64,000 nt of DNA, taken from contig NZ_CP035913.1 in assembly GCF_004209755.1 (NCBI RefSeq), positions 5,022,001-5,086,000 of the forward strand, given 5' to 3'. A program made the translations under genes and the position numbers. This DNA is from Pseudoduganella lutea (GTDB taxonomy: Bacteria > Pseudomonadota > Gammaproteobacteria > Burkholderiales > Burkholderiaceae_D). Every line of letters starts with the position of its first letter. Positions within the stretch are counted from its first letter, which is position 1. The notes beneath the pieces were generated by a model. That model searched no databases. It was not told the origin of the DNA and was given only the letters and a program-made list of their open reading frames with translations. Shown piece after piece: positions 52,963 through 62,654 of the stretch.

Positions 52963-54156
52963 TTACATCCGTGCCGCGATCAGCTTGCCCAGCACCGCGA
53001 TCCCCTGGCGAATCCGCTCGGGCGGCACCGTGACGAACGACAGCCGCAGCGTATTGGTTTCCGGCTCATTGGCGTAGAACGGCGCGCCCGGCACGAACGC
53101 GACCTTTTCCTTGATCGCTTCGTCGAGCAGTTCCATCGCGTTGATGTGCTTTGGCAGCGTCACCCAGATGAACATGCCGCCTTCCGGCTTCGTCCACGTG
53201 GCGCCGGCGGGGAAGTGCTCGGCCATCGCATCGAGCATGGCCTGGCACTGGTTGCCGTACAGTTCACGGATCGTGGGGATGTGGCGGTCCAGGAAACCGT
53301 CCTTGATCACTTCGTGCACGACCATCTGCGTCAGCTGCGCCGTGTGCAGGTCGGCGGCCTGCTTGGCCAGTTCCAGGCGGCGCACCAGCGGTAGCGGCGC
53401 TACCACGTAGCCGAGGCGGATGCCTGGCGTCAGCACCTTCGAGAACGACCCCATGTAGATCACGCCGTCCGGGTTCATCGCCACCATCTTCGGCATCGGC
53501 GCGCCACGGTACGACAGGGCACCGTACGGATCGTCCTCGATCAGCGGCAGGCCGAGGCGGGCGCAGGTTTCCACCAGTTCGTGGCGGCGTGCGATCGACA
53601 GCGTGCGGCCGGTGGGGTTCTGGAAGTTCGGCAGCGAGTACAGCAGGCGGGCACCGTCGGCGACCGGCGCGATCGATGCGGGCACGAGGCCATCGTCATC
53701 GGTGCGCACGGAGGCGAATTCGGGGCGATACACGGAAAACGCCTGCAGCGCGCCCAGGTAGCTCGGCGTTTCCACGAGCACGCGGCTGCCTTCGTCGATC
53801 AGCACCTTGCCCAGCAGGTCGAGCGCCTGCTGCGAGCCCGATACCATCAGCACCTGCTCCGGCACGATTTTCGCGCCATCCTTCGAGAGCGAATCGGCGA
53901 TCCACTGGCGCAGCGGCATGTAGCCGTCCGTCGGGCCATATTGCAGCGCCGTCTTGCCCGTCGTCGTCAGCACCTTGTCGAACGCGGCCTTCATTTCCTC
54001 GACCGGGAACGTGGCCGGCGAGGGCAGGCCGCCCGCGAAGGAAATGATTTCCGGCTGCTGCGTGATCTTCAGGATCTCGCGGATGAAGGAGCTTTGCAGC
54101 TGCTGGGCGCGTTCGGAAAAACGCCATTGGATCGGGTTGGGATTTTCGATTTTCAT
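52963..54156 (-). CDS. PLP-dependent aminotransferase (2-aminoadipate/LysN-like)
   Basis: Fold-type I aminotransferase of 397 aa. It has SFAGGLPSPATFP at the start, QYGPTDGYMPLRQWI, the PLP lysine in YMGSFSKVLTPGIRLGYV, and the Arg in NTLRLSFV. These marks are shared with LysN/ARO8-type enzymes of broad specificity acting on aminoadipate, aromatic or branched amino acids. The RidA gene lies 112 bp upstream in the same direction; RidA enzymes destroy reactive imines made by PLP enzymes. Confidence 0.92.
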   Translation of the reverse strand: MKIENPNPIQWRFSERAQQLQSSFIREILKITQQPEIISFAGGLPSPATFPVEEMKAAFDKVLTTTGKTALQYGPTDGYMPLRQWIADSLSKDGAKIVPEQVLMVSGSQQALDLLGKVLIDEGSRVLVETPSYLGALQAFSVYRPEFASVRTDDDGLVPASIAPVADGARLLYSLPNFQNPTGRTLSIARRHELVETCARLGLPLIEDDPYGALSYRGAPMPKMVAMNPDGVIYMGSFSKVLTPGIRLGYVVAPLPLVRRLELAKQAADLHTAQLTQMVVHEVIKDGFLDRHIPTIRELYGNQCQAMLDAMAEHFPAGATWTKPEGGMFIWVTLPKHINAMELLDEAIKEKVAFVPGAPFYANEPETNTLRLSFVTVPPERIRQGIAVLGKLIAARM

Positions 54157-54268
54157 ACGACTCTCTCGGAGAAAGGGCTGTGGGCAATGCCCGGCCAGCG
54201 AAAAGCGCGCTTGTGGCGGCTCGGGGGAGCGCGGCCGGGTAGGCCGCGCCCTTGATACGGGTCGGAAA

Positions 54269-54727
54269 TTATGCGATCTCGGCGATCATTTCGATTTCCA
54301 CGCAGGCGCCCATCGGCAGCTGCGCCACGCCGAACGCGGAACGGGCATGGCTGCCGGCCGCGCCGAAGACTTCGCCGAGCAGCTCGGAAGCGCCGTTGGT
54401 GACGAGGTGGTGTTCGGTAAAGTCCGGCGTGGAGTTCACCAGGCTCATCACCTTGACGATGCGCTTCACGCGGTTCAGGTCGCCGCCGCAGGCTTCCTGC
54501 AGCGTGCCGAGCAGGTCGATCGCCACGGCGCGCGCGGCTTCCTTGCCCTCGGCCGTATCGATATCCTTGCCCAGCTGGCCCACCCACACGGCGCCTGCCT
54601 TCTTGGCGATGTGGCCGGACAGGAACACGGTATTCCCGGTTTGCACGTGCATGACGTAGGCGGCGGCGGGCTTGGCCGGTGCGGCCAGGGTGATATCGAG
54701 CGACTTCAGTTTTTCATAGACAGACAT
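54269..54727 (-). CDS. RidA/YjgF family enamine/imine deaminase
   Basis: Small trimeric hydrolase of 152 aa. It has VFLSGHIAK, the central helices LLGTLQEACGGDLNRVKRIVKV and the C-terminal HARSAFGVAQLPMGACVEIEMIA, in which the Arg is the key catalytic residue of active RidA proteins. AGGAG lies before the ATG. The family member type (about 150 aa, with PAAYVMHVQTGN) is the longer YjgF variant. It is encoded ahead of a PLP aminotransferase. Confidence 0.93.
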   Translation of the reverse strand: MSVYEKLKSLDITLAAPAKPAAAYVMHVQTGNTVFLSGHIAKKAGAVWVGQLGKDIDTAEGKEAARAVAIDLLGTLQEACGGDLNRVKRIVKVMSLVNSTPDFTEHHLVTNGASELLGEVFGAAGSHARSAFGVAQLPMGACVEIEMIAEIA

Positions 54728-54830
54728 CGGGTCTCCTGATGGGTTTGTAAAGCTGTAATAAGTATGTGTAATAAATTTGCTGCAATTTCCCGGTATTGTA
54801 CGACCAGCGTGCCGGTTTGCCACCAGCGCA

Positions 54831-55754
54831 TCAGCGCCGCACGGCCATCCGGCGGCCCAGTGCCACGGTGCCGATCACGGCCAGCGCGAACAGCAGGTGC
54901 GTGGCCTGCAGCGGTTCGCCCAGCACGGCCGCCGCGCCCAGCAGCGTGAGGAAGGGCTGGAGCAACTGCACCTGCCCGACCCGGGCCACGCCACCGCGCG
55001 CCATGCCGCGGTACCAGAACACGAAGCCGACGAACATCGAGAAAACGCAGGTGTAGGCGAAACCGGCCCACGCCGCCGGCCCGGCCGCGCCGAGGCTGGC
55101 GCCGTGACGCCAGACGTCCCACGCGGCCAGCGGCAGGGCGACGGGCAGCGACAGCAGCAGCGCCCAACTGATCACCTGCTGGCCGCCCAGTGCCTGCGCC
55201 AGCCGTCCGCCTTCCGCATAGCCCATGCCGGCCGCCGCCACGGCGCCGAGCATCAACGCGTCCGCCACGTGCAGCGTGCCGCCACTCTGGCCCAGTGCGA
55301 AGCCGATGACGAGGCTGGAGCCGGCCAGGGCAACGCACCAGAAGCCGATCGACGGCCGCTCGTGGCCGCGCAGGGCGGAAAACAGCGCCGTGGCCAGCGG
55401 CAGGATGCCGACCAGCACGGCACCGTGCGATGCCGGCAGCGTGCGCATCGCGATCGACGTCAGCAGCGGAAAGCCGATCACGCAGCCGGCCGATACGATG
55501 GCCAGCCCCGGCAACGCGGCGCGGCCTGGCAGCGGCGCACGCCGCCACCACAGCCACAGCCCCGCCAGCATGGCGGCCACGACAGCGCGGCCCATCGTGG
55601 CGAACAATGGATCGAGCCCTGTCACGGCAAGCCGGGTAAACGGGAGCGTGAGGCTGAAGATCGCCACGCCGGCCAGGCCCAGCAACATGCCGGCCGTTTC
55701 GTCGGTGCGCGACGAGACCGTGGAAATGCGTGGCATGACCACGTGGCCGTTCAT
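54831..55754 (-). CDS. EamA/DMT family transporter
   Basis: Inner-membrane transporter of about 307 aa with ten membrane segments in two EamA repeats (about 25-145 and 160-290). The MNGHVVMP start is chosen for length; an ATG 18 bases later (MPRIST) is also possible. DMT proteins export amino acids or other metabolites. It is divergent from a MocR-type regulator 248 bp away, a common pairing in which MocR controls the exporter or metabolic gene. Confidence 0.9.
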   Translation of the reverse strand: MNGHVVMPRISTVSSRTDETAGMLLGLAGVAIFSLTLPFTRLAVTGLDPLFATMGRAVVAAMLAGLWLWWRRAPLPGRAALPGLAIVSAGCVIGFPLLTSIAMRTLPASHGAVLVGILPLATALFSALRGHERPSIGFWCVALAGSSLVIGFALGQSGGTLHVADALMLGAVAAAGMGYAEGGRLAQALGGQQVISWALLLSLPVALPLAAWDVWRHGASLGAAGPAAWAGFAYTCVFSMFVGFVFWYRGMARGGVARVGQVQLLQPFLTLLGAAAVLGEPLQATHLLFALAVIGTVALGRRMAVRR

Positions 55755-55864
55755 GCCGTGCCGCCCGCCGGATCGCCTGCGGGTTCGATGGTGGACAAGG
55801 TGGACGGCTTGGTCATGGCGGTGGTGGCGTTGAGCAGGGGATGGGTGTATCGTAGAATAATTGG

Positions 55865-55931
55865 CCAGTACAGTGCCAATACACTTGTCCGCATGATTTG
55901 AAATACTGTAGCGGCCGATCGACCAGTACAG
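55865..55931. promoter_or_regulatory. Candidate MocR-type operator repeats
   Basis: CCAGTACAG occurs at 55865-55873 and again at 55923-55931, with an inverted TACTG copy between them (near 55905). Direct repeats in the divergent region next to a mocR-like gene are typical of this regulator class. Confidence 0.35.
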
Positions 55932-56002
55932 CACGACCGGCAAGCATGATCGATACAGCGTGATTGACCAGCGTGACCAACCAAAGCCTCGATAACGACA
56001 GC

Positions 56003-57454
56003 ATGACCACGACGCCACCCTCGACCCCGCCTGTCGGCACGCTCAGCCGCGATGCCGGTGAATCGCTGACCGACCAGATCGTGCGCACGGTGGCGGCGCG
56101 CATCGATGAACGCGTGCTGCGCAATGGCAGCCGCATGCCGTCGATCCGGCGCTTCGCCGAAAGCCACGGCGTGTCGCCATTCACCGTGGTGGCTGCGTAC
56201 GACAAGCTCGTTGCCCGCGGCTACCTGGAATCGCGGCGCGGCGCCGGCTTCTTCATCCGCGAACGCACGCCGCTGCACATGGCGGCACCGGCGCCGAGCA
56301 TGCCGGCACCGGATGGCGAGGTGGCAGGGCATTCGCTGGACGTCGTCTGGCTGGTGCGCAATATGTTTCGCCAGATGCCGCACCAGCAGATGCCAGGAAC
56401 GGGCGTGCTGCCCAGCGAGTGGCTCGATGGCGACAGCGTGGCCAACGCGCTGCGCGCGATCGGGCGCCAGAATGCCAGCCTGTTGCTGAACTATGGCGTG
56501 CCGCAGGGCTTCGTGCCGCTGCGCCAGCAGTTGCAGCGCAAACTGGCCGAGCTGGAGATCGGCGCGGCGCCGGAACAGATCGTGACCACGGCCGGCGTCA
56601 CGCAGGCGCTGGACATGGTGGCGCGCGAATTCACGCGGCCGGGGGACACGATCCTCGTCGACGACCCGGCCTGGTTCCTGATGTTCGGTTCGTTCGCGGC
56701 GCTGGGCGCGCGCGTGATCGGCGTGCCGCGCCTGGCCGATGGCCCCGATATCGCCCGGCTGGCCGAGCTGGCGGCGCTGCACAAGCCCAAGCTGTACGTG
56801 ATCAACTCGGTACTGCACAATCCCAGTTCCACGTCGCTGTCCGCGGCCAAGGCCTACCAGGTGCTGCGCATCGCGGCCGAACACGACATCACGATCGTCG
56901 AGGACGATATCTATTGCGACCTGCACCCCGGCAGCGCCGTGCAGCCGGCCACGCGGCTGGCCGCGCTGGACCAGTTGCAGCGGGTGATCTACCTGTCCGG
57001 GTTTTCCAAGACGATGGCGGCCAACCTGCGGGTGGGCTTCATCGCCACGTCGCACGAGCTGGCGCGGCGGCTTGCCGACCGCAAGATGCTGCAGACGCTG
57101 ACGACGAGCGATATCGGCGAGCGCGCCGTCTACAAGATCCTGTCCGAAGGCGCGTACCGCAAGCATGCCGAACGCATGCGCGCCCGGCTCGACGGCCTGC
57201 GCGCCCGCACGGTGCGCCAGCTCGAGCGGGTGGGCCTGCAGATCAACATGGCGCCGCCGGCCGGCATGTTCGTGTGGGCCGATGCCGGCCGCGACACCAA
57301 TGTGCTGGCGGAGCGGGCGATGGCGCAAGGCATCCTCCTGGCGCCCGGCAGCCTTTTTTCGCCCAGCCAGCTGCCCTCCACGTTCATGCGGCTGAACGTG
57401 GCGGCCATGCAGGATCCGGCGATCTGGCGCTTCCTCGAGAAAGAGCTGCGGTAG
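56003..57454 (+). CDS. MocR-family regulator (GntR helix-turn-helix plus aminotransferase domain)
   Basis: Chimeric regulator of 483 aa. A GntR winged helix (about 20-90: LTDQIVRTVAARIDERVL, MPSIRRFAESHGVSPFTVVAAYDKLVARGYLESR) is fused to a fold-type I aminotransferase-like domain (130-483) with the PLP lysine in YLSGFSKTMAANLRVGF. MocR proteins bind PLP and often an amino acid and control the neighbouring gene, here probably the divergent EamA exporter. ATG 56003 is preferred to a TTG 39 bp upstream. Confidence 0.92.
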   Translation: MTTTPPSTPPVGTLSRDAGESLTDQIVRTVAARIDERVLRNGSRMPSIRRFAESHGVSPFTVVAAYDKLVARGYLESRRGAGFFIRERTPLHMAAPAPSMPAPDGEVAGHSLDVVWLVRNMFRQMPHQQMPGTGVLPSEWLDGDSVANALRAIGRQNASLLLNYGVPQGFVPLRQQLQRKLAELEIGAAPEQIVTTAGVTQALDMVAREFTRPGDTILVDDPAWFLMFGSFAALGARVIGVPRLADGPDIARLAELAALHKPKLYVINSVLHNPSSTSLSAAKAYQVLRIAAEHDITIVEDDIYCDLHPGSAVQPATRLAALDQLQRVIYLSGFSKTMAANLRVGFIATSHELARRLADRKMLQTLTTSDIGERAVYKILSEGAYRKHAERMRARLDGLRARTVRQLERVGLQINMAPPAGMFVWADAGRDTNVLAERAMAQGILLAPGSLFSPSQLPSTFMRLNVAAMQDPAIWRFLEKELR

Positions 57455-57493
57455 AGGAACGGGGGCCGGGAGGCCGGGCTTTGTCAAAAAGCT

Positions 57494-57522
57494 CTTGAAA
57501 GATAGAATCAGCGGTCCCATAT
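57494..57522 (+). promoter_or_regulatory. Sigma-32 heat-shock promoter of htpG
   Basis: CTTGAAA-N14-TCCCATAT matches the sigma-32 consensus (CTTGAAA, CCCCATNT) with only one difference and correct spacing, 47 bp before the htpG ATG. Confidence 0.87.
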
Positions 57523-57568
57523 CGCTGAAACTGAAAAATTTCCGGCCAACAAGACTAAAGAGGTAACG

Positions 57569-59476
57569 ATGTCTGATAATAAAGAAACCCTGGGCTTCCA
57601 GGCGGAAGTGAAACAGCTGCTGCAGCTGATGATCCACTCGCTGTATTCGAACAAGGAAATCTTCCTGCGCGAGCTGATTTCCAACGCGTCCGACGCGGCC
57701 GACAAGCTGCGCTTCGAAGCGATCAACAACGACGCCCTTTACGGCAACGACCATGAACTGAAGATCAAGGTGTCGTTCGACAAGGCGGCCCGCACGATCA
57801 CGATCTCCGACAACGGCATCGGCATGAGCCGCGACGAAGTCATCAGCCACCTGGGCACGATCGCCAAGTCGGGCACCAAGGAATTCTTCGGCAAGCTCTC
57901 CGGCGACCAGCAAAAGGATGCCGCACTGATCGGCCAGTTCGGCGTGGGCTTTTACTCCGGCTTCATCGTGGCCGACCGCATCACGGTCGAAACCCGCCGG
58001 GCCGGCCTGCAGCCGGCGGACGCCGTGCGCTGGGAATCGGCCGGCGAGGGCGACTACAGCGTGGAAGCCATCGAAAAGACCAACCGCGGCACCGACATCA
58101 TCCTGCACCTGCGCGAAGGCGAGGACGAGCTGCTGTCGGCGTGGAAGCTGAAATCCATCATCACCAAGTATTCCGACCACATCTCGCTGCCGATCCAGAT
58201 GGCCAAGGAAGAGTGGGACGAAGAGAAGAAGGAGATGGTCACCAAGGATGAACCGGAGACCATCAACCAGGCCAGCGCGCTGTGGGCCCGCTCCAAGAGC
58301 GACATCACGCCGGAGCAGTACGAGGAGTTCTACAAGCACGTGTCGCACGACTTCGGCGCGCCGCTGACCTACACGCACAACCGCGTGGAAGGCCGCAGCG
58401 AATACACGCAACTGCTGTACATTCCCGCCAAGGCGCCGTTCGACCTGTGGGACCGCAACAAGCGCGGCGGCATCAAGCTGTACGTCAAGCGCGTGTTCAT
58501 CATGGACGACGCCGAACAGCTGATGCCGACGTACCTGCGCTTCGTGAAGGGCGTGATCGATTCGGCCGACCTGCCGCTGAACGTTTCCCGCGAAATCCTG
58601 CAGGAGTCGCGCGACGTGAAGGCGATCCGCGAAGGCTCGACCAAGCGCGTGATCAGCATGCTGGAAGAACTGGCGAATGCCGACGAGCAGGAAAAAAAGG
58701 ACAAGTACACCACCTTCTGGAACGAATTCGGCCAGGTGCTGAAGGAAGGCATCGGCGAAGACCATGCCAACAAGGACCGTCTCGCCAAGCTGCTGCGCTT
58801 TGCTTCCACGCACAACGATTCCGCCGAGCAGACCGTGGCGCTGGCCGACTACGTGGCCCGCATGAAGGAAGGCCAGGAAAAGATCTACTACGTGACCGGC
58901 GAGAGCTTCACGGCCGCGAAGAACAGCCCGCACCTGGAAATCTTCCGCAAGAAGGGCGTGGAAGTGCTGCTGCTGACCGACCGCGTCGATGAGTGGATGC
59001 TGTCCTTCCTCAGCGAGTTCGAGGGCAAGGAACTGGTGTCCGTCGCCAAGGGCGGCCTGGACCTGGGCAAGCTGGAAGACGAAGCCGAGAAGAAGGAGCA
59101 CGAGGAAACCGAGGCGCAGTACAAGGAACTCGTCGACAAGATGAAGACCGCGCTGGGCGACAAGGCCAAGGACGTGCGCGTGACGTTCCGCCTGACCGAC
59201 TCACCGGCCTGCCTCGTGGCGGACGAGCACGAACTGTCCGGCAACCTGCTGCGCATGCTGAAGGCCGCGGGCCAGAACGCGCCGGAAAGCAAGCCCATCC
59301 TCGAGATCAACCCGAACCACCCGCTGGTCACGCGCCTGAAGTACGAAAGCGACGACAGCGGCAAGTTCGGCGACTGGTCGCACATCCTGTTCGACCAGGC
59401 CCTGCTGGCGGAAGGCGGCACCCTGGAAGACCCGGCGGCGTTCGTGAAACGCATGAACGAGATGCTGCTGAAATAA
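57569..59476 (+). CDS. htpG: Hsp90 chaperone HtpG
   Basis: Cytosolic ATP-dependent chaperone of 635 aa, a normal length. The GHKL ATPase domain has [26 protein letters not shown] and [11 protein letters not shown]; the middle domain has [21 protein letters not shown] and [14 protein letters not shown]; the C-terminal domain gives dimerisation. AGAGG precedes the ATG. A sigma-32 promoter is visible upstream. Monocistronic, with a repeat element after the stop. Confidence 0.98.
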   Translation: MSDNKETLGFQAEVKQLLQLMIHSLYSNKEIFLRELISNASDAADKLRFEAINNDALYGNDHELKIKVSFDKAARTITISDNGIGMSRDEVISHLGTIAKSGTKEFFGKLSGDQQKDAALIGQFGVGFYSGFIVADRITVETRRAGLQPADAVRWESAGEGDYSVEAIEKTNRGTDIILHLREGEDELLSAWKLKSIITKYSDHISLPIQMAKEEWDEEKKEMVTKDEPETINQASALWARSKSDITPEQYEEFYKHVSHDFGAPLTYTHNRVEGRSEYTQLLYIPAKAPFDLWDRNKRGGIKLYVKRVFIMDDAEQLMPTYLRFVKGVIDSADLPLNVSREILQESRDVKAIREGSTKRVISMLEELANADEQEKKDKYTTFWNEFGQVLKEGIGEDHANKDRLAKLLRFASTHNDSAEQTVALADYVARMKEGQEKIYYVTGESFTAAKNSPHLEIFRKKGVEVLLLTDRVDEWMLSFLSEFEGKELVSVAKGGLDLGKLEDEAEKKEHEETEAQYKELVDKMKTALGDKAKDVRVTFRLTDSPACLVADEHELSGNLLRMLKAAGQNAPESKPILEINPNHPLVTRLKYESDDSGKFGDWSHILFDQALLAEGGTLEDPAAFVKRMNEMLLK

Positions 59477-59498
59477 TGCTGACCTGAGCGGGCGGCAT

Positions 59499-59636
59499 TG
59501 CCGAGCCCGTGTCCACCCTGGGGTCAACCCCGGAATCGGACACGAACTGGGCAGTCCGGATCGCACATGGTGTGCATTACTGTCGAGGCCGTGTCCACTT
59601 TTGGGGTTGACCCCAGGGTGGACACGGCCTCGGCAG
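59499..59636. repeat. Intergenic inverted repeat with GGGGTCAACCCC core
   Basis: The arms 59499-59531 and 59603-59636 are reverse complements of each other except for one or two bases; each contains GTGTCCACCCTGGGGTC (or its complement). It lies between the convergent htpG and CHRD protein genes. Style and core relate it to the elements at 28.3 and 40.5 kb. Confidence 0.88.
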
Positions 59637-59678
59637 TATCTGCCTTGCCGGCTTCTTTACTTTTCTACTCTTTACTTC

Positions 59679-60302
59679 TTACTTGCCGCGCCGGCGCCGC
59701 GCCGCCAGCAGCACGACGGGTGCGCCCAGCGCCAGCAGTGCGAACGTGGCCGGTTCCGGCACCGGTTGCAGGAAGCCGCGGATTTCGCCACCCCCGGCGA
59801 ACGACGTGTGCAGGTTCAGGTAGGCGCTGCCGGATTCGAGGCCGGCCATGAAGGCGGTTTCGGCGCCGGCGATGGTGCCGCCACCGAAGGTGTTGACGAA
59901 ATTCGGATTCCATGTCGCGGCCAGCGATGTGTCGAAGACATGCGAGTAGGTGCCGAAGGTTACGCCGATGGGGAAGCCGGTGAAGGTCGGCAGTTCCGTG
60001 GCCACGCCGGCGGTTCCCGTTCCCGGCACGGCCGTGCAGCAATGGATGTGCGCGGCGGTCGTATTGCCCAGCAGGCCGGAGAAGGTGACGTCGATCGTCA
60101 TCGTGTGCGTGGCGATGTCGAAATCCACCGTGACCGTGCCCGTGCCGGGCGACTCGTTCGGCGGCGCTTCCACCGCGCCGGACAGTGTGGCCGTGTAGAT
60201 GTTGGCGTTCGCGGACATGGCCGCCAGCCCCAGTACCATGGCGGCACAGCCTTTCAGCATGCCTGCGTTGAAAGTTCCCCGTTGCGGCTTGACAGCGTTC
60301 AT
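59679..60302 (-). CDS. CHRD-domain PEP-CTERM protein
   Basis: Exported protein of 207 aa. The signal peptide ends near MSANA; a CHRD domain follows (IYTATLSGAVEAPPNESPGTG at the start, AAHIHC in the middle, LNLHTSFAGGGEIRGFL at the end). The C-terminus is a PEP-CTERM tag: VPEPATFALLALG, a hydrophobic stretch and RRRRGK. AGGAGA precedes the chosen ATG. CHRD domains occur in chordin and many bacterial surface proteins, function unknown. Exosortase processing is expected. Confidence 0.92.
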   Translation of the reverse strand: MNAVKPQRGTFNAGMLKGCAAMVLGLAAMSANANIYTATLSGAVEAPPNESPGTGTVTVDFDIATHTMTIDVTFSGLLGNTTAAHIHCCTAVPGTGTAGVATELPTFTGFPIGVTFGTYSHVFDTSLAATWNPNFVNTFGGGTIAGAETAFMAGLESGSAYLNLHTSFAGGGEIRGFLQPVPEPATFALLALGAPVVLLAARRRRGK

Positions 60303-60555
60303 GAAGGTCTCCTGTTTGAGTGGAAAAGGATGACAAGCAAGTTGCACGCCTGCATGCGCAGTCATTGTCGAATCAGATACTTATCGCCGTGCCGCGTCCG
60401 CGATTGTGGATGAGCTGTCAAATCGCTCGACAGCATCGACCCGTACCAGACTGGCCGGCGGTGCGCACGGTTGACACCGCATGCAATGGCCTCCAACGGG
60501 TGTAGTAGAATGCAATCTTGCTCTTTGTTCACTTATCCGGGCCGCCACAAGCGTT

Positions 60556-62154
60556 ATGCAATCGAGTTCCTGTTCCGTCCTCTTGATCGACGATGAACCC
60601 CTGGCACAGGACTACCTGCTGCACTGCCTGGAAGGCCATGCCGATGTCGCCCTGTGCTACGAGCATTGCGCCGACCGCGCCGTGGACCTGGCGCTGGAAA
60701 TCGATGCGACCGTGGTGCTCGTCGACTTGCGCATGCCCGGTACCGATGGCTTCGCCGTCGTGCGCAACCTGCGCGCCGATGCCCGCACCGAGCACATTCC
60801 CATCATCATGCTGTCATCCGAGCACGACGCGCAGGTCAAGGTGCAGGCGTTCGCGGCCGGCGCCAGCGATTACCTCGTGAAGTGGCCGGATGCGCGCGAA
60901 CTGGTGGCGCGGCTGCGTTACCACAGCGCGGCCTGCCTGGCGCGCCGCCAGCGCGACGTGGCCTTTGCATCGCTGGCACGCAGCCAGGAAGAATTGCGCG
61001 CCAGCCAGGCAGCGCTGCACCAGGCGCAAAAGATGGAAGCGATCGGCCAGCTGACCGGCGGCGTGGCGCACGACTTCAACAATGTCCTGCAGATCATCGG
61101 CGGCAACCTGCAACTGGTGAAGCTGATGGGAGGCCTGAACGACAATGCCCGCGGCCGCGTCGATGCGGCACTGGCCGGCGTGGAACGGGGCGGACGGCTT
61201 GCTTCGCATCTGCTGGCGTTCGCGCGGCGGCAGCCCTTGCAGGCGATCGTCATCGATCCGTCCGTGGTGCTGGGCGACATGGAAGAGATGCTGCGCCGCG
61301 TGCTCGGCCCGCAGGCCCGCATCGAGACCGATATCGCGCCCGGCGTGTGGAGCACGGCTGTCGACCCGAGCCAGTTGCACAACGTGATCCTGAACCTGGC
61401 GATCAACGCGCGCGACGCGATGCCGCACGGTGGCACGCTGACACTGCGCGCGTGCAATATCCCGGCCGGTTCGCCCGATCTGGCCGAGGTGGGCCAGGAT
61501 GAATACGTGATGATCGAAGTGGCCGACACCGGCAACGGCATGCCGCCCGAGGTGCTGCAGCGCGCCTTCGAGCCCTTCTTCACCACCAAGCCGACCGGGC
61601 AGGGTACCGGCCTGGGATTGTCGATGGCCTATGGCTTCGTCAAGCAGTCCGGTGGCGAAATCGTTCTCAAGAGCACGCCGGGCAGCGGCACCAGCGTGCG
61701 CATCTTCCTGCGCCGCAGCGCCACCCAGGCCATGCCCGCCGAAGACGATGGCGCGGCAACGCCGCTGTTCGGCGGTATCGAGACGGTGCTGGTGGTGGAA
61801 GACGAGGACGACGTGCGCGACGCCACCGCGCAACTGCTGCTGGCGCTGGGCTACCACGTGCTGCAGGCGCCGGACGCGGACCATGCCGCCCGCATCGTCG
61901 AGAACGGCGTGCGCGTCGACCTGCTGTTTACCGACGTGATGATGCCTGGGAAGATGAGCAGCCTGGAACTGGCGGACCTGGTGCGCCGGCATTGCCCCGA
62001 CGCGCAGATCCTGTTTACATCCGGCTACGCGGAAGGCGTGCTGACGCATGAGGGCCGGATGGACCCGAGCATCAGCCTGCTGCCAAAGCCCTATAACCCG
62101 GACGTGCTGAGCGCACGGATCCGGCATCTGCTGCGGCGGCGCAAGGCCGCCTGA
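60556..62154 (+). CDS. Hybrid histidine kinase with REC at both ends
   Basis: Soluble signalling protein of 532 aa. N-terminal REC (VLLIDDEPLAQDY, phospho-acceptor in VVLVDLRMPGTDG), a short coiled linker, HisKA with GGVAHDFNNVLQII, HATPase with NLAINARDAMPHGG and DTGNGMP, and a C-terminal REC (VLVVEDEDDVRD, LLFTDVMMPG). HDFNN kinases are typical of hybrid systems. No membrane or sensory domain is present, so it is activated by phosphotransfer or partner binding to the first REC. It converges with the bacteriophytochrome-type pair. Confidence 0.93.
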   Translation: MQSSSCSVLLIDDEPLAQDYLLHCLEGHADVALCYEHCADRAVDLALEIDATVVLVDLRMPGTDGFAVVRNLRADARTEHIPIIMLSSEHDAQVKVQAFAAGASDYLVKWPDARELVARLRYHSAACLARRQRDVAFASLARSQEELRASQAALHQAQKMEAIGQLTGGVAHDFNNVLQIIGGNLQLVKLMGGLNDNARGRVDAALAGVERGGRLASHLLAFARRQPLQAIVIDPSVVLGDMEEMLRRVLGPQARIETDIAPGVWSTAVDPSQLHNVILNLAINARDAMPHGGTLTLRACNIPAGSPDLAEVGQDEYVMIEVADTGNGMPPEVLQRAFEPFFTTKPTGQGTGLGLSMAYGFVKQSGGEIVLKSTPGSGTSVRIFLRRSATQAMPAEDDGAATPLFGGIETVLVVEDEDDVRDATAQLLLALGYHVLQAPDADHAARIVENGVRVDLLFTDVMMPGKMSSLELADLVRRHCPDAQILFTSGYAEGVLTHEGRMDPSISLLPKPYNPDVLSARIRHLLRRRKAA

Positions 62155-62190
62155 CCGGAACCCGGCAACCCCGGGAAAGAACGGTAGCGG

Positions 62191-62649
62191 TCAGCCGATC
62201 GGGCGCATGTAGCGCTGCGAGCCGGGTGGTGGTTCGTTCAGCACTGCCCAGAAGATGCCGAGGTCGGAGATCGCACGCACGAACTCCTTGAATTCGACCG
62301 GCTTCACGACATAGGCATTCACATTCAACTCGTAGCTGCGGATCAGGTCCTGCTCCTCGCGCGACGAGGTCAGCATCACCACCGGCAGCGCCCGCAGGTC
62401 GGGCGTAGTGCGGATCTCATTGAGCACTTCGAGCCCGTCCACCTTCGGCAGTTTCAGGTCGAGCAGCACGACGGCGGGGTTGCCTTTCTGCCGCTGCGCA
62501 TATTCGCCCCGGCAGAACAGGTAATCCAGGGCTTCGGCACCGTCGCGAACGACGATCACCTCGTTGGCAAGCTGGCTCTTTTCCAGCGCGATCAGGGCCA
62601 GTTCGAGGTCATGCGGATTGTCTTCCACGAGCAGGATGGGCTTTAGCAT
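62191..62649 (-). CDS. Rcp1-type single-domain response regulator
   Basis: REC-only protein of 152 aa. ILLVEDNPHDLELALIALEKSQLANEV and EALDYLFCRG, with phospho-acceptor Asp in VVLLDLKLPKVDG, match the Rcp1 class that pairs with phytochrome kinases. It begins five bases after the phytochrome kinase stop, so it is its direct partner. There is no output domain, so it probably passes the phosphate on or acts by protein contact. Confidence 0.92.
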   Translation of the reverse strand: MLKPILLVEDNPHDLELALIALEKSQLANEVIVVRDGAEALDYLFCRGEYAQRQKGNPAVVLLDLKLPKVDGLEVLNEIRTTPDLRALPVVMLTSSREEQDLIRSYELNVNAYVVKPVEFKEFVRAISDLGIFWAVLNEPPPGSQRYMRPIG

Positions 62650-62654
62650 ACGAT

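Noticed and set aside
55751..59101. Long minus-strand frame across the MocR regulator and htpG
   Set aside because: Antisense to two clearly real genes; the translation shows no family.
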